Positions 34,302-46,947 of a stretch of 64,000 bases of DNA are shown here, piece by piece. This DNA comes from Cryptomeria japonica (taxonomy: Eukaryota > Streptophyta > Pinopsida > Cupressales > Cupressaceae). Where the stretch lies: NCBI RefSeq assembly GCF_030272615.1, contig NC_081410.1:567133152-567197151 (forward strand). Reading direction: 5' to 3'. The stretch's first letter is position 1; each line of letters opens with the position of its first letter. The notes under the pieces were generated by a model, which made no database searches, had not been told where the DNA came from, and worked only from the letters and a program-made list of their open reading frames with translations. The translations under genes and the position numbers were made by a program.

Positions 34302-35850
34302 TAGACCATCAAACTAATGTAGATTGCTATAACAAAGTTGTTGAATGTTTGGATGATGGGGGGAAAAGGGTCACAATCCAAGGAATAGAAACCATCTCAG
34401 CAATGCAATTAAAGAAGGAAAGGAGAAGAGGAGGTCAAATCTATATGGTTGAAATTGATGAAGGAAAGGAGGAAATTACACCAACATTTGAAAATACCCC
34501 TTTCTTGAAGGAATTTAAGGATGTTTTTCCAGAAGAATTACCCGGTTTACCCCCTAAGAGGAAGTTTGACTTTTCTATTGAAGTACTCCCAGGAGTTGAA
34601 CCAGTATCAAGGGCACCTTACCAAATGAACACAACTGAATTACAAGAGCTCAAAATGCAATTAGAGGAACTCTTAGCTAAGGGATTAATAAGGCCAAGTG
34701 TATCACCATGGGGAGGGCTAGTTTTATTTGTTAAGAAGAAGGATGGAACCTTAAGGCTATGCATCGACTATAGGATGTTGAACAAAGTCACCATAAAGAA
34801 TAGGTATCCCTTACCTCTCATAGAGGATCCTTTTGACCAAATGAAAGGAGCGGCAGTTTTCTCAAAGATAGACCTCTGGTCAGGTTATCATCAACTCAGA
34901 ATTAAGGAGGAAGACATTCTAAAAATAGCCTTCAGGACTAGATATGGACATTATGAATTCATAGTAGTTCCTTTTGGTGTAACTAATGCCCCAGTTGCAT
35001 TTATGAACCTAATGAATAGTGTACTCCATGACTACTTGGATAAATTTGTTTTGGTATTTCTGGATGACATATTGATTTACTCTAGAAATGAAGAGGAACA
35101 TTTAGTGCACCTACAAATTGTTTTGCAAAGGTTGAGAGAACATAAGTTATATGGGAAATTGTCCAAATGTGCCTTCTTTGAGGAAAATATTCACTACCTT
35201 GGGCATATAATATCAAAGGAAGGAATAGCAGTCGACCTAGATAAAATAAAGGCAATAGTAGAATGGCCAATCCCTAAGAATGTTTCAGAGGTAAGAAGCT
35301 TTATGGGGCTAGCAAGTTACTATAGGAGGTTTGTGGAAGGATTCTCTAAGATAGCAAATCCCATCACCTCATTACAAAGGAAGGGAAAAAGGTTTGTGTG
35401 GACCGAGCAAAGTGATAAGGCATTTCAAATCTTGAAGGGAAAACTAACTTCAGCACCCATTCTAAAGGTACCAGATCCGAATGGACACTTCATAGTCATA
35501 ACTGATGCTTCTATTGAAGGGTTAGGAGGACTACTTGTCCAAGATGAAGGGGTGGTAGCTTACGAATCCAAGAAGCTAAAGACTCATGAAGTCAACTATG
35601 CACCCCACGACTTAGAATTGGCAGCAATTGTGCATGCCCTACAAAAATGGAGACACTTCTAACTAGGGAATCCCTTTGAGCTAAAGTCAGATAACCAAGG
35701 ACTAAAATACATCTTTACCCAACCTCACTTAAATGCCAGACAAAGAAGGTGGTTAGAGTTTCTAAGTGAATATGATTTTGAAATTGAATATATTAAGCGG
35801 AAAGAAAATAGGGTGGCAGATGCCTTAAGTAGGAGGAGACACTTGATGAC
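34295..35850 (+). pseudogene. Gypsy reverse transcriptase and RNase H
   Basis: RT landmarks in order: [53 protein letters not shown] and the catalytic FLDDILIYS. The thumb region and RNase H follow ([25 protein letters not shown]). An in-frame TAA at 35660-35662 interrupts the RNase H, which then continues to RKENRVADALSRR. A frameshift near 35840-35850 separates it from integrase. Domain order RT-RH-IN is that of Ty3/Gypsy. Confidence 0.94.
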
Positions 35851-37275
35851 TATAGCAACATTCAAAACCTTGACCCATGGTATGAGCAAGTCAAATTGAC
35901 TTTAGAACACAACCCAACCGATCCTAAGGTCGAAGGGTATACATTAGATGAAGATGGGTTGCTCAAATACAATAATAGAATCTATATTCCTAATTCAAGG
36001 AACTTAAGGGAAGTAGTCTTGTTGGAGGCTCACAATGCCCCTTGTTCAGGGCACCCAGGAGTTAACAAACTTTATGCAGATCTAAAGAAGTTATACTTTT
36101 GGCAAGGGTTGAAGAATGATATTGTCAAGTATGTAGCTAAATGTTTGGAGTGTCAAAGAGTAAAGGCAGAACATAGACACCTAGCCGGATTGTTGCAATT
36201 GCACGATGTACCTCAACACAAGTGGCAAGTTATTAGCATGGATTTTGTGCAAGAGTTACCCATGTCACCTTCTAGGCATGATGCAATAATGGTGGTAATT
36301 GACAAACTCACTAAGGTGGCACACTTTATACCAGGAAATTTGATGGATGATGCACCTACCTTGGCTAGATGCTTTGTTAAGGAAATATTTAGCTTGCATG
36401 GAATACCAGAGAAAATCATATCAGATAGAGATGCTAGATTCACTTCAAGGTTTTGGACCACTCTTCAATTAGCTCTAGGAACTCAACTAAATTTTAGCAC
36501 CGCATACCATCCTGAAACCGACGGTCACACAGAAAGGACAAATCAAATTATGGAAGACCTGCTTCGCATGTACTGCATGGACCAACAGAGGAAATGGGAA
36601 GAGTACCTACCTTTGGTAGAGTTTTCTTACAATAATACATATCAAACATCTTTGGGAATGGTACCTTTTGAAGCTTTGTATGGTAGACCATGTCGAACAC
36701 CTTTGAGTTGGGATAGTCTTGAAGATAGAGTGATTATTGGGCCAGATATGTTGAAAGAAATGGAAAGGAAAACTAAGGAAATTAGGCAAAGATTCAAGGA
36801 AGCCTCAGATAGGCAGAAAAGTTATGCAGACAAAAATAGGACACCAAGGGAGTTTGAGGTAGGAGAGAAAGTATTCCTAAGAGTTAGGCCACACAAGAGT
36901 TCCATAAGATTTGGGAAAAAGACTAAGCTTGCACCTCGTTATGTTGGACCTTTTGAAATATTGGGAAGGATTAATCCAATTGCATACTGATTGGCCTTAC
37001 CTCCCCAATTGAGCCGAATCCATGATGTCTTCCATGTATCTCTTCATAAAAAGTATGTACCTGATGAGAAACAAATTTTGAATTGGGATGCTTTACAGGT
37101 CCAAGAAATGGGAGGAATAATGATAGAGCCATTCAGAATCTTGGAGAGGCGCCAGTGCCAGTTGCGCAACAGAGAGGTTGATTAGTGCAAAGTGCAATGG
37201 GACCAGTATCATGAAAAGAATGCCACGTGGGAAGATACTAAGGAGATGCAGCAGTTGTTTCCTTTCTTGTTTTAA
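35850..37275 (+). pseudogene. Gypsy integrase and chromodomain-like tail
   Basis: The zinc-binding HHCC part (HNAPCSGHPGVNKLY, CLECQRVKAEH) is followed by the DDE core: D in ISMDFV, D in IISDRDARFTS and E in HTERTNQIMEDLL. Then come the GPF motif (RYVGPFEIL) and LSRIHDVFHVSLHKKYVPD. The C-terminal segment EPFRILERRQ, then KVQWDQYHEKNATWED, fits a degenerate chromodomain, the targeting module of chromoviruses. Stops at 36988-36990 (TGA) and 37183-37185 (TAG) interrupt this part. Confidence 0.92.
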
Positions 37276-37330
37276 ACATGAACTATAAACTCTTTTGAAT
37301 GCATTTAATAAGTGCATCGGGACGATGCAC

Positions 37331-37348
37331 AAATTAAGAGGGGGAGGA
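37331..37348 (+). promoter_or_regulatory. Polypurine tract of Gypsy element
   Basis: AAATTAAGAGGGGGAGGA directly precedes the 3' LTR start TGTCACAACC; it is the plus-strand priming site in the family. Confidence 0.92.
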
Positions 37349-40300
37349 TGTCACAACCCTCCTTTATCACCTTCGAATTTAAATACAAACTCTATTATAT
37401 TTCTTTTGGATAAACTATTGAATGAATATTATAAAGGAATAAAAATAATAGAACACACACAGACATGGAAAATATACTTTTTTTTTCTTAATTGTTTATT
37501 TAAATTTCCTCACCCAAATTATGGCACATGTTGTAGGAAGAATAAGAAGCTTCTAGAGGCTTCTCCACCACCTTGCATGTAACTCCTCCCACTAAGTCTA
37601 ATCAATTTGCATGAAGGCCAAATTGGGAGAGAATATCTTTTTTTTAATTAAAAATTTAAGTAGTGGAATTTGGGGATTTTTCTTATAAAAGATATACAAG
37701 TTTTCAAAAAAGGGGGTTGATAATTCCATAAAGAAATTCTTAAAGTAAATTTTTCTTTGGTAGTCATATTTCGTTTTTGAAGAATAGCTAAGATTTTTCT
37801 TTGAAGGACTTCTTTCAAGTTTGAAGGATCAAGGGAGATTCATAGGGGATTCTACACCAGTTTCAAGCATCCAGGTTCTTTCAATTGAGTTTTCATGCAT
37901 CTCATCCTTGTTGCAATTTAGATTAGATTAATTTGTTTAAGAAATTAGATCCATTAGTTTCAAATTTTTTATAATAAGTAGATTAATTTGTTTAAGAATT
38001 AGAATCATTTGTTTCAAATTCTTGATAAGAATTAGATCCATTAGTTTCAATTTTCTTTTATAAGAATTAGATTCATTTGTTTAAGAAGTTAGATTCATAT
38101 ATTTCAAATTCTTGATAAGAATTAGATCAAAATTGTTTAAAATTTCTTATTAAGTTTTAAATCGATTCTTGCTGAAGAACTAGATTAGAACCATCTTTCT
38201 TTTTTTCTCTTGAATCATCTCTCTGGTTATTGATTAGAAATCTGAATCTCATCCTTTAAAGAGATTTCACTATGATTATTTCCTCTGTATCTGGTTATAT
38301 AAATTCTCTGTAGAAAAAAAAATTAGTTGAAAGTAAGGATAGATTTTACTGCGATTATTCTAAATTTCTCCCTGTAATATTTAAATCTGTATGATTATTC
38401 TTTTTATCTCTATGAATAACTCTCTGTGAAGAAGCAAAATATAAGTTTATCTCTGTAAGTTTTAGATTGAAAATCAGATTAAAAACACACCTTATGAGTT
38501 TGCATTTACCAGCATAATTCATCTATCTTCATGGCTGGAAACGATTATTTTATCTGGATTGTTTATCTATGAGAATAACTTTCTGGATTATTCACCCTGT
38601 GAATGAATTCTTATTGTTTACTTTACTATTTTTATCCTTTTAATCCAAAATCAACTTTCTATACCCATTTAAATTAAACTATAAATTAGAATATATATAT
38701 ATATATATAGTGATTATTCCAATGTTAACATATTAATACTAACACCACATTATCATTATAGCGTACTACATTTATTTTAGCACGGTCTCCAAAAATGTCA
38801 GAAGTACGCAGGGCGGCAGTTTTGAGACCGTGGGGTTAATGGTACCCCCCCACTACCCTGCGGTCACCGTAAGTGGCCACAGGGGAGTGGAGGGGACCAT
38901 GCATCCCACTCATCCCCTACGGGCCTGCGCATGCAGGACCGCAAGGGGTGATGGGACCCATGGTCCCCACCCCCTAATTACTATATTAAAACAATTCACT
39001 TTGCTTAATGATTAATTTTGATGAAACTTTTAAAATCATTTTTAATTAAAAATTTAAGTTACTTTTTTTTATATCGTTTTAAATTAAATTTAAGTTATTT
39101 TTTTTAATTTTATATAATTGTTTAGTTAATTTTTTTTTTTTTTAAATTAGCAAAAGATGGATATCAAATTATTGTTTCAATTCCTTTAGGGAATTATTGG
39201 ATTATTTGATCAATGATTTTGATTTACTTAAAAACAAATAAGTCTTATTATTTCAATTTGATCCAAAATTTCAAAAAGTATAAGCTAATCACTCATGTGG
39301 AATTAGTAACTCGATAATTAATTAATCTCGCAATAAGAGAAAACATTTCTACATTTTTTATGTAAATGACATTACTTTTGCATTGCATTTATATTATTTC
39401 GCATTCTTTATCGTCAAGCAATTGCACGTAAGTTCACAATTATCATTACCATGCCAATACATGTATTAATTCGTTTAATTGTAGAATAATGATATTTCTC
39501 TTTTTCAAATAGTATTTAAAGTTTAAATTATGTACATCCATTTCATAATTATATTTCAAGCATGATGTTTCATAAGCTCTTAGTTTAGAAACTAAACAAA
39601 GGAAGTTGGAAAACCAAAACTAGCAGCGTTCGGTATATATGGTGCCTCTGAGTCACGCTTATGGGTAATGTTGTCATTTTGAACTACTACACTTAATGCC
39701 TAATAAAGCCGCATCAACGACGTTTGTGGCATCATCCCTATAAATCGTCGGGGAGTAATAAGGGACACTTGGAAGTTAAAATCCAAGGGGCGGGTAATCC
39801 CCCTCGGATAGATAATTTAATAAGATAACTTTTAAATGATTTTCACATGCGTTGAGATAAACCGTAGTAAACCCCTTTTAGGGATGGTCAAGTTAAATGC
39901 TCTCATGAAATTGATTTCTTTTTTTTTTATCTTGAAGGGATATTGGTGATTTGCAATTTGGTCAAGGGTGACGCTCATGATAAGAATTAGGATCTAGTTA
40001 TTTTTAGGCCACAAGCAATAGGCCATCTTGAGCCTTCGCTTAAGTGCTACCATCGTGGGTAGCAACCGTAGAGAAACTGTCTAGGACATTGACCCTAGAA
40101 AGGGTTGCATACGCACAAATCAGTTTACATCAAACCATAGAATAGAAAATAGAACTACATACTTTACACCTTGATCCCATGCCGAAACGGGTATGTAGGC
40201 AGTCTTGGGATGGAGTTGTCCCTCGTACTCAAGCATTCATGGGTGGGGTCTAGGCTTGGTTGAGTAATAATCCTAATTGAAAGATAAGATAATTAAATTG

Positions 40301-40820
40301 AAAAAAAAAAAAAGAAATTCAATGCATACTCAGAAGGAATCCCATATGGATTCGCTTGACCTCCCGAGGCTTTAAGCCAAATTCCGAGGCAGAATTCAAG
40401 CTTGTATTATTTAATTACTCCTAAGGACGGCGACCTCGGTGCACTTTTGTTAGAAGAGTGTAGTACTTAGTGAGTGGCTCAGGATCCGAATGGTCCCGAT
40501 GAGTCTAAGTCTCTGGCTAGAGCAACTCCTATCCTGTTTGGATAGATGCCTACCCCGTATGGGTAGATGCCTATCCCATTTGGATAGATGCTTACCCTGT
40601 ATGGTTAGATTCCTATCCCGTATTGGATAGATGGAATCTTATGTCCCGTATGGACAATTGCCTAATCCGTATGGTTAGATGCTCATCCCAGATGGATGAA
40701 TGCCTAATCCTAAATGGATGGATGCCCAGAGTATGCAATTGAATAGAACATAATGATTACATTAAACAAAAAAAAAAGAATACTCAAATTTTGTTGATTC
40801 AATTATGGTGGGTTATTACA
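37349..40820 (+). repeat. 3' LTR of Gypsy element (3472 bp)
   Basis: Matches 29101-32596 along its whole length with scattered substitutions and small indels. The (TA)n run is shorter (about 38691-38709). It contains the GC-rich island (38815-38980) and the minisatellite (about 40528-40728). Followed by ATATC. Confidence 0.95.
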
Positions 40821-40825
40821 ATATC

Positions 40826-41190
40826 CAAGGCCTTCATATTTTAGCCTTATTAGTGGCTAAATGGGCTCTCTAATTCCTTGCCTATAGTTTCCTAAACCTT
40901 TACCTTCATAATCCATTTTCTTCATTATCTTCAAACCAACATTTTGAGAACAACTATTGTTAGTCTCATCACATCTAATTTCATTAACATGTTCATCTTC
41001 ACACTCTTTCTTACAAAAAATTTCAGAAAAATTACCTGTTATGATTGTAATCCTCATCAAAAGGACTACCATATTGATTTTGGTGATTCACCTTGTCTTG
41101 ACTGATCCACGATCTTGTTTGATAGTGAATGTCTCTTTTCTGAAATTTTCCCTTATCTTGCTCTATTATTTGAGATCTTTGCATTGATTA
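40826..41190 (-). pseudogene. Element B protein, G-patch-like part
   Basis: Minus-strand reading gives GKFQKRDIHYQTRSW, QNQYGSPFDED and, after a frame break, VGLKIMKKMDYEGKGLGNYR followed by QGIREPI. The GLKIM-x-GYEGKGLG-x(3)-QGI pattern is G-patch-like and occurs in some plant retroelement ORFs. The frame joins the knuckle part at 29095 when the Gypsy element and one ATATC are disregarded. The upstream part is duplicated at about 42105-42345. Confidence 0.6.
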
Positions 41191-43260
41191 CTAATACAGG
41201 CCTAATATTACTGTTCTCAAAAAGTAGGGCTCTATTTTATGGTTGAGAAGTAGCCTCATGATAGAGGTTGTCTTTGTGGTTTAAACATTAAGTAAGGGCT
41301 TCTCACAGTTCATCTTTAAAAACATTTCTCCATTTGGTGGTCATCGTAACTGAGACTACTTATTTGCAACTTGGGAGCTTGTGACCTTCATATGGTTGAA
41401 ATGATAAAGATTTTTCTCTTAAACCTAGCATCGTACTATCATTTTGCACCTATGATTGTTAGTGCTAGCTCTGATAATATCTTAGACAAGATGGACTTTG
41501 AATGTTCCTATTCATCTATGTGTGAATATACCTAAGGTCATTGTCTTAACATCTCTTTTGCTTGGAATCCTTACAAACCCCTGCTAGTGACAGATAGTGC
41601 TTCTGAGCTCACTGATATGAATTCCTTCTTTATTTATATTCTTGATGTGTGGTTTGTAGCTTTGATCTATGATGTTGTGTATTTTAAACTTGTGCTTCAC
41701 AGACAGTCTATGTATTCACTGCTTTAAAACTCAAATTTTGATGGTATAACTTAAGCTGTATTTCGACTATGAGTCCATGATATTCACCTCACTATGACTG
41801 TTATGATGGTTGTTATTTGATATCTCTATTTACTTTTCCTTACATTCTAAGATGATTTGAGTGAACCATTGTCACTGTTATTCCTGCATATGTAGACACA
41901 TGACTAACAAGACCTACTACCTTTCCATTTGTTGATACTCATAACTGTGATTTTTATGCTTTCACTATTCTAACTCTTTGGCATCAACGGGATAGTTTCT
42001 TTGATCATTAAATCACCATGTTGTCATTGCTTGAAGGCTCTTTGTCATTTTTTGAGAAACTAACTCCACCTCTTTGTCATTTTTTGAGAAACTAACAAAC
42101 ATTCCATGTTATGTTTGTAATCCTCATCAAAAGGACTACCATACTGATTTTGATGATTCACCTTGTCTTGATTGATCCACGATCTTGTTTGATAGTGAAT
42201 GTCTCTTTTTTGGAATTTTCCCTTATCTTTCTCTATCATCAAATTGGACTACCATATTGATTTTGGCAATTCACCTTGTCTTGACTGAGCCACGATCTTG
42301 TTTGATAGTGAATGTCTCATTTTTTGAATTTTCCCTTATCTTGCTCTATTATTTGAGATCTCTGCATTGATTACTAATACAGGTCTGATATTACTGTTCT
42401 CAAAAAGTAGGGCTCTATTTTATGGTTGAGAAGTATCCTCATGACAGAGGTTGTCTTTGTGGTTTAAACATTAAGTAAGGGCTTCTCAAAGTTGATCTTT
42501 AAAAAGATTGCTCCATTTTTTGGTCATCATAACTAAGACTACTTATTTGCAACTTGGGAGCTTGTGACCTTCATATGGTTGAAATGATAAAGACTTCTCT
42601 CTTAAACTTAGCATCATACTATCATTCTGCACTTATGATTGCTAATGCTAGCTCTGCTAATGGCTTAGACAAGATGGACTTTGACTATTCCTACTCATCT
42701 ATGTGTGAATATACCTGAGGTCACTATCTTAACATCTCTTTTTCTTGGAATCTTTACAAACCTTTGCTAATGACAGATAGTGCTTCTGAGCTCACTAATA
42801 TGAATGCCTTCTTTGTTTATATTCTTGATGTGTGGTTTGTAGCTTTGATCTATGATGTTGTGTATTTTAAACGTGTGCTTCACAGACAGTCTATGTATTC
42901 GCTGCTTTAAAACTCATATTTTGATGGTATAACTTGTATTTCAACTGTGAGTCCATGATGTTCACCTTACTGTGACTGTTATGATGGTTGCTATTTGATA
43001 TCTCTATTTACTGTTCCTTACATTCTGAGATGATTTGAGTGAACCACTATGACTGCTATTCCTGCATATGTAGACACATGACTGACAAGACCTGCTACCC
43101 GTCCATTTGTTGATACTCATAACTATGATTTTTATGCTTTCACTATTCTAACTCTTTGGCATAAGGGGGATAGTTTCTTTGATCATTAAATCACCATGTT
43201 TTCATTGCTTGAAGGCTCTTTGTCATTTTTTGAGAAACTAGCTCCAGCTCACTCCTTGTA
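41039..43260. repeat. Tandem duplication, about 1.07-kb unit x2, with a 110-bp triplicated part
   Basis: Unit 1 (about 41039-42060) and unit 2 (about 42110-43245) share long stretches, such as GTGAATGTCTC, CAAAAAGTAGGGCTCTATTTT, AACATTAAGTAAGGGCTTCTCA and GGCTCTTTGTCATTTTTTGAG. Unit 2 begins with an additional copy of the first 110 bp, so CAAGATCGTGG/CCACGATCTTG-type sequence occurs three times (near 41105, 42178 and 42290). The rest is not coding as far as I can see. Confidence 0.88.
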
Positions 43261-45177
43261 ACCCTTTCCTAAGGCTTGATAGTAATATATATTAGGGTCT
43301 TTATCAGTTATGTGCATGAGATTTATGAGTAGCTAGTCTTGACAAATATATCTTGTAGTGTATCTTGTTCACCTTGTTCATGGGCTGCATTATGCTAATA
43401 ATCTCCTATTCTCATGATCTCAATCTTATTGTTGGATTGTTTGTTGATGGAATGCTACAAGATTGTTTCATGACCTCCATCCTTTTAACCATCACTATTA
43501 TTCTTGGGCTACAAATATTGTGCATGTACCTTCTTGTAACCTAAACATGCTCTTGTATAGGGTTATCATCTTGGTGACTACTCTGTGGTTTAACTATTCT
43601 ATGAACTGCACTAACATAGTTACATTGATTTGAAAAATATCCCTAAGCAGCCAAAAGTATGATTGATAAGATGATGACTGCTTCTTGATAGTAAACTTAT
43701 GACTGACATAGGTGTAAGTGGAATAATCTTCTTGAAGAATATTGTTAGATAATCTATCTATATCCTGTGCATGATTAAATTAGTGGACTACATGAATGTC
43801 TTTCCTGAGAGGACTCCACACTATCTTTTTGTGGCTTTCTGATTCTAAACTAAAAGGCTTCATGATAGCAATACCATGTCGCTTTAATAGCTTTAAATCA
43901 TATTTTCCAACTCTGAACTGATTTCACACTTTTAGAACAAACATCTTTATCTATACTCTCTCCTCTTGTTGTAACCATAGACTTGTAACATTTATGTTTT
44001 CTCATGTGTCCTTTTATGTATCTTGTCATGCTGCTACGTAGCTTTGACTGCAAATCTGATAATGATTGATTGTAAGATTAAACCAAAAGGTTTCAGGAAA
44101 AAAGTCATGTCCCTTTGATAGATTAATATCTATGATTAGCATGAATAATCTGAGACTATTTAAGTACAGAGTTTCTTCCAAATGAATCCGTTGATGAGAA
44201 ATACGAAGATCAACACCAATATTTTTTCCTTTCAAAACTGATTTTTCCTTTGGCAGGACTCTGGACTTAAATAGTCTTGGGAAAAATGCAGTTACTGTAC
44301 CTTTCATTTGCATGATAGGCTCAACCCTTGTGGGAGCCACATTTTACCCCACATGCTGAGACTGAAAATGATTAGACCTATTACTGCACATGGAACAAAC
44401 CAATTAGCAAAAGATACCTTCTTATATTACTAGTATATGCCTTTACTTTTGATGCACATTGAGACCAACTGATATATGTATAAGCACATGATCATGTAGT
44501 GTGCATAACCAAACATTTCTTAGATCCTTCAAGATCTAACATCATTGTTATGACTAATGCAGGAAACCAAACACTTGGGAGGACTCAGGATGCACAGGGA
44601 CAATCAACTTCAGACAACCATTAGGGACACCTAACCAGTCATACATGCAATGACTAGTTACCCTCTCTACATGCTTATGGCTTTAATTTACTTTTGTTTC
44701 AAATAATTAAAGGCCAGTCTCACAACTTGTGTGAGACAACATGTATATTTTTATATTCAATGAATAAAGATTACATTATTTTTCAGAAAAGATTGGACAA
44801 ATCTTTCTATGTTATGTTCATTTACATGAAATGAAATGATTTTCTTGAACTTTGTAATCTTTAAATTTATTGTATTTTTATAAATGAATACAATGTAAGA
44901 AGTTTAAAAATGCACCATTTTCTTGACAAAATGGTGGCTCTACTTGATTGAGTCAATAAGTGAAAATCTGGTAACAATACTTTCAAAGACATCCTTGTTG
45001 GCACAACCTTCAAATTATCATTTGAAACATCAAATGGATAAAGTGTAAAAATATGATTGAATCTTGGAGGGAATAGAGGTAGGAGGTCTTTTAGCACCCT
45101 ATTTGTGTCCCTGAAGAAAAGTGGGGGCTTGGCATTATATGTCCCTTCAAGGAGAAAATAGGCAATATTTCTTGTGA
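43261..45177. other. Unassigned sequence, possible transposon 3' region
   Basis: No recognisable domain. A 104-codon minus-strand ORF (44340 to 44026) has no known motif. Near 44740-44780 a plus-strand AATGAATAAAGATTACATT resembles a plant poly(A) signal region, as at the end of a transposon transcript. No LTR pair was found. Confidence 0.4.
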
Positions 45178-45218
45178 GTGCACTTGGTGTATTCACATTT
45201 GTTTGGTTATCATACAAC

Positions 45219-45465
45219 ACTTGAGGAGGAATCAAACACACTCAGAGGTGATGTGGACTTTCGAAGGAAAGGTGTCTCAAGTGGACACATTTTGTTGGTG
45301 ATTTGTACAATAGATGAGGGATTGTTTCCATATCACTTGAGGAGGCATTATATGCACTCAAAGGAGATGTGGACTTTCAAAGGATGGTTTCTCATGTGCA
45401 ACACTATAGGAGGTATTACACACACTCAAAGGAGATGTGGAATTTTGGAGGAAATGTGTCTCATT
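45219..45465 (+). repeat. Three degenerate tandem units around GGAGATGTGGACTTT
   Basis: Units at about 45219-45285, 45335-45395 and 45402-45465 each carry (GA)GGAGG, CACACTCA(A/G)AGG(A/T)GATGTGGA(C/A)TTT and a G(T/A)(T/G)TCTCA motif. They lie within a 122-codon plus-strand ORF (45178-45546) of unknown meaning. Confidence 0.7.
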
Positions 45466-45679
45466 ATGCATGGAGGTTGGGAACAATTTTATGTTATCTC
45501 ATGTTGTGTGAATGGTTGCAAGTTTTATAGTCAGGAGATCCACTAATGCAATCAGTTTAATGTTTCCTAGGTAAGCAAGGAAGATTGGTTAAGGTGCTTC
45601 ATCAAAGTCTCCAAAAGGGTTGTGTTAAACCTCAAAATGTTCCACTCTTGTTCAAGTTAATGTAATAAGGGGGGAATAT

Positions 45680-45880
45680 TGGTGTATTACATTAGAATAA
45701 GTTGCATGCAATAATTTGTTTGTTGCATATGATAATTCTGGAGTTAGTTGACCAATTTTAAAACTATTTGTGTTTCCTATATAAAACCTTACATTGCAAA
45801 TTTTATTTTGTTTGAATTCTTGATCAATAGTATTAACTTATAATTCTGGATTTTCTCCTTTTGTGCTCTCACTCCTAACA
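45680..45880 (+). repeat. Possible 3' LTR, 201 bp
   Basis: TGGTGTATTACATTAG ... CACTCCTAACA. It is preceded by the purine tract AATAAGGGGGGAATAT and contains a TATA-like CTATATAAAACC near 45777, about 100 bp before its end. This is the anatomy of a small plant LTR, but no second copy or target-site duplication was found. Confidence 0.42.
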
Positions 45881-46928
45881 TTTATTGATGGTAGATTTAT
45901 CCTTAGAATTCTACTGAGAACACTTGATACAAAAATGTTACATGTGACAAATAGATAGGTTTTTTGTTTTTGAAAAATGGTAGGGACATTGATACTATGT
46001 ATATAGTTGATGTATGTGATGATAGAGTAAAGGAAATTACATATAGAATCCAATCATTACTATGATGCACAAGCTTCTAAAATCTTACAAATCAAGGGTG
46101 AGAAAACCCCATAAACTTTGTAGGATCGTACCTTCAAGATGATAGGTTATCATAAAATAACTATGATTTCTCACCAAAAATTAGTTAATAGATTCTAGAT
46201 TCATGATCAAGTATAATTTATAGGTAAGATTGAAAGGATTAAAAATGAAAATGGTTAATATTACACTAACCTTAACTAGAATAGGATGAGTCTCACCAAA
46301 CATATGAAGATTGAGAAGTCTAAAGGTCTTGACAATAGCCAATGCACTACACATGACCAAAAACATTGGAAAGACTTGTAGGTGTGTGACATTGTCTTTA
46401 AGTCAACTCATAGGCTTATAAAATGACTTCTTTAAAAAAATGATGAGCTCTCACTTGTCCCTTGATAGAGGTAAATGGAAAGATGAATATAAGATAGAAA
46501 TAAAACATAACCTATGAAGATCATAATCCAAGAGAGTAAAATTATATTATGGAGCTAGGGTTTATACAAATGATCTATTTAGATGGATCCTAACAAGTGG
46601 AATGTAGATGGAAAGAAGGAATAAAGGAAAGTAGAACAAAATTAAGTAGATGAATAAAACAAAATACAAGTATTTCAATCACTAGAGTGAATAGACTCAA
46701 CAATAACACAATAGGTAAAAAAGAAATCACACATTTTTTTTAACTATAAAGAGATTCAAGGGAAAAAGAGATACAATTTCCCTAAGGCTTAAAACTAAAA
46801 AGAGTGGTAAGGTTTTAGTCAAAAATATCCACTAATCCTCATTAGCTCATTGTACATTATCAAATAGCTAACCCTCGTAATTATTGGCCCTTCTCCACTA
46901 AAATAAATGTGTATATAACATTTGCATC
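45881..46928. other. Non-genic AT-rich sequence
   Basis: No gene, repeat or transposon part was recognised between the possible LTR and the LINE target-site duplication. Confidence 0.5.
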
Positions 46929-46947
46929 AACCCTTGAATGGTAAAAT

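Larger units (their letters stand above)
29101..40820 (+). mobile_element. Ty3/Gypsy chromovirus, complete but mutated, 3.5-kb LTRs
   Basis: 11.7-kb insertion with 5-bp target-site duplication ATATC (29096-29100 and 40821-40825), LTRs 29101-32596 and 37349-40820, primer-binding site at 32599 and a polypurine tract before 37349. The internal region is only 4.75 kb and encodes gag, protease, RT, RNase H, integrase and a chromodomain-like tail in the Gypsy order. Very long LTRs with a chromodomain recall the Tekay/Del lineage, but the lineage is an inference. Five premature stops and two frameshifts break the coding region. The LTRs differ at scattered positions and in (TA)n length, so it is older than the Copia at 13 kb. 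Confidence 0.95.

Noticed and set aside
33327-37185. C-to-T mutational signature inferred from the five premature stops of the Gypsy element
   Set aside because: Every stop codon can arise from CAA, CAG or CGA by C-to-T, so the stops alone are not diagnostic; an LTR comparison would be needed.
44026-44340. 104-codon minus-strand ORF as a gene
   Set aside because: No domain, no conserved neighbours, and it lies in unassigned transposon-like sequence.
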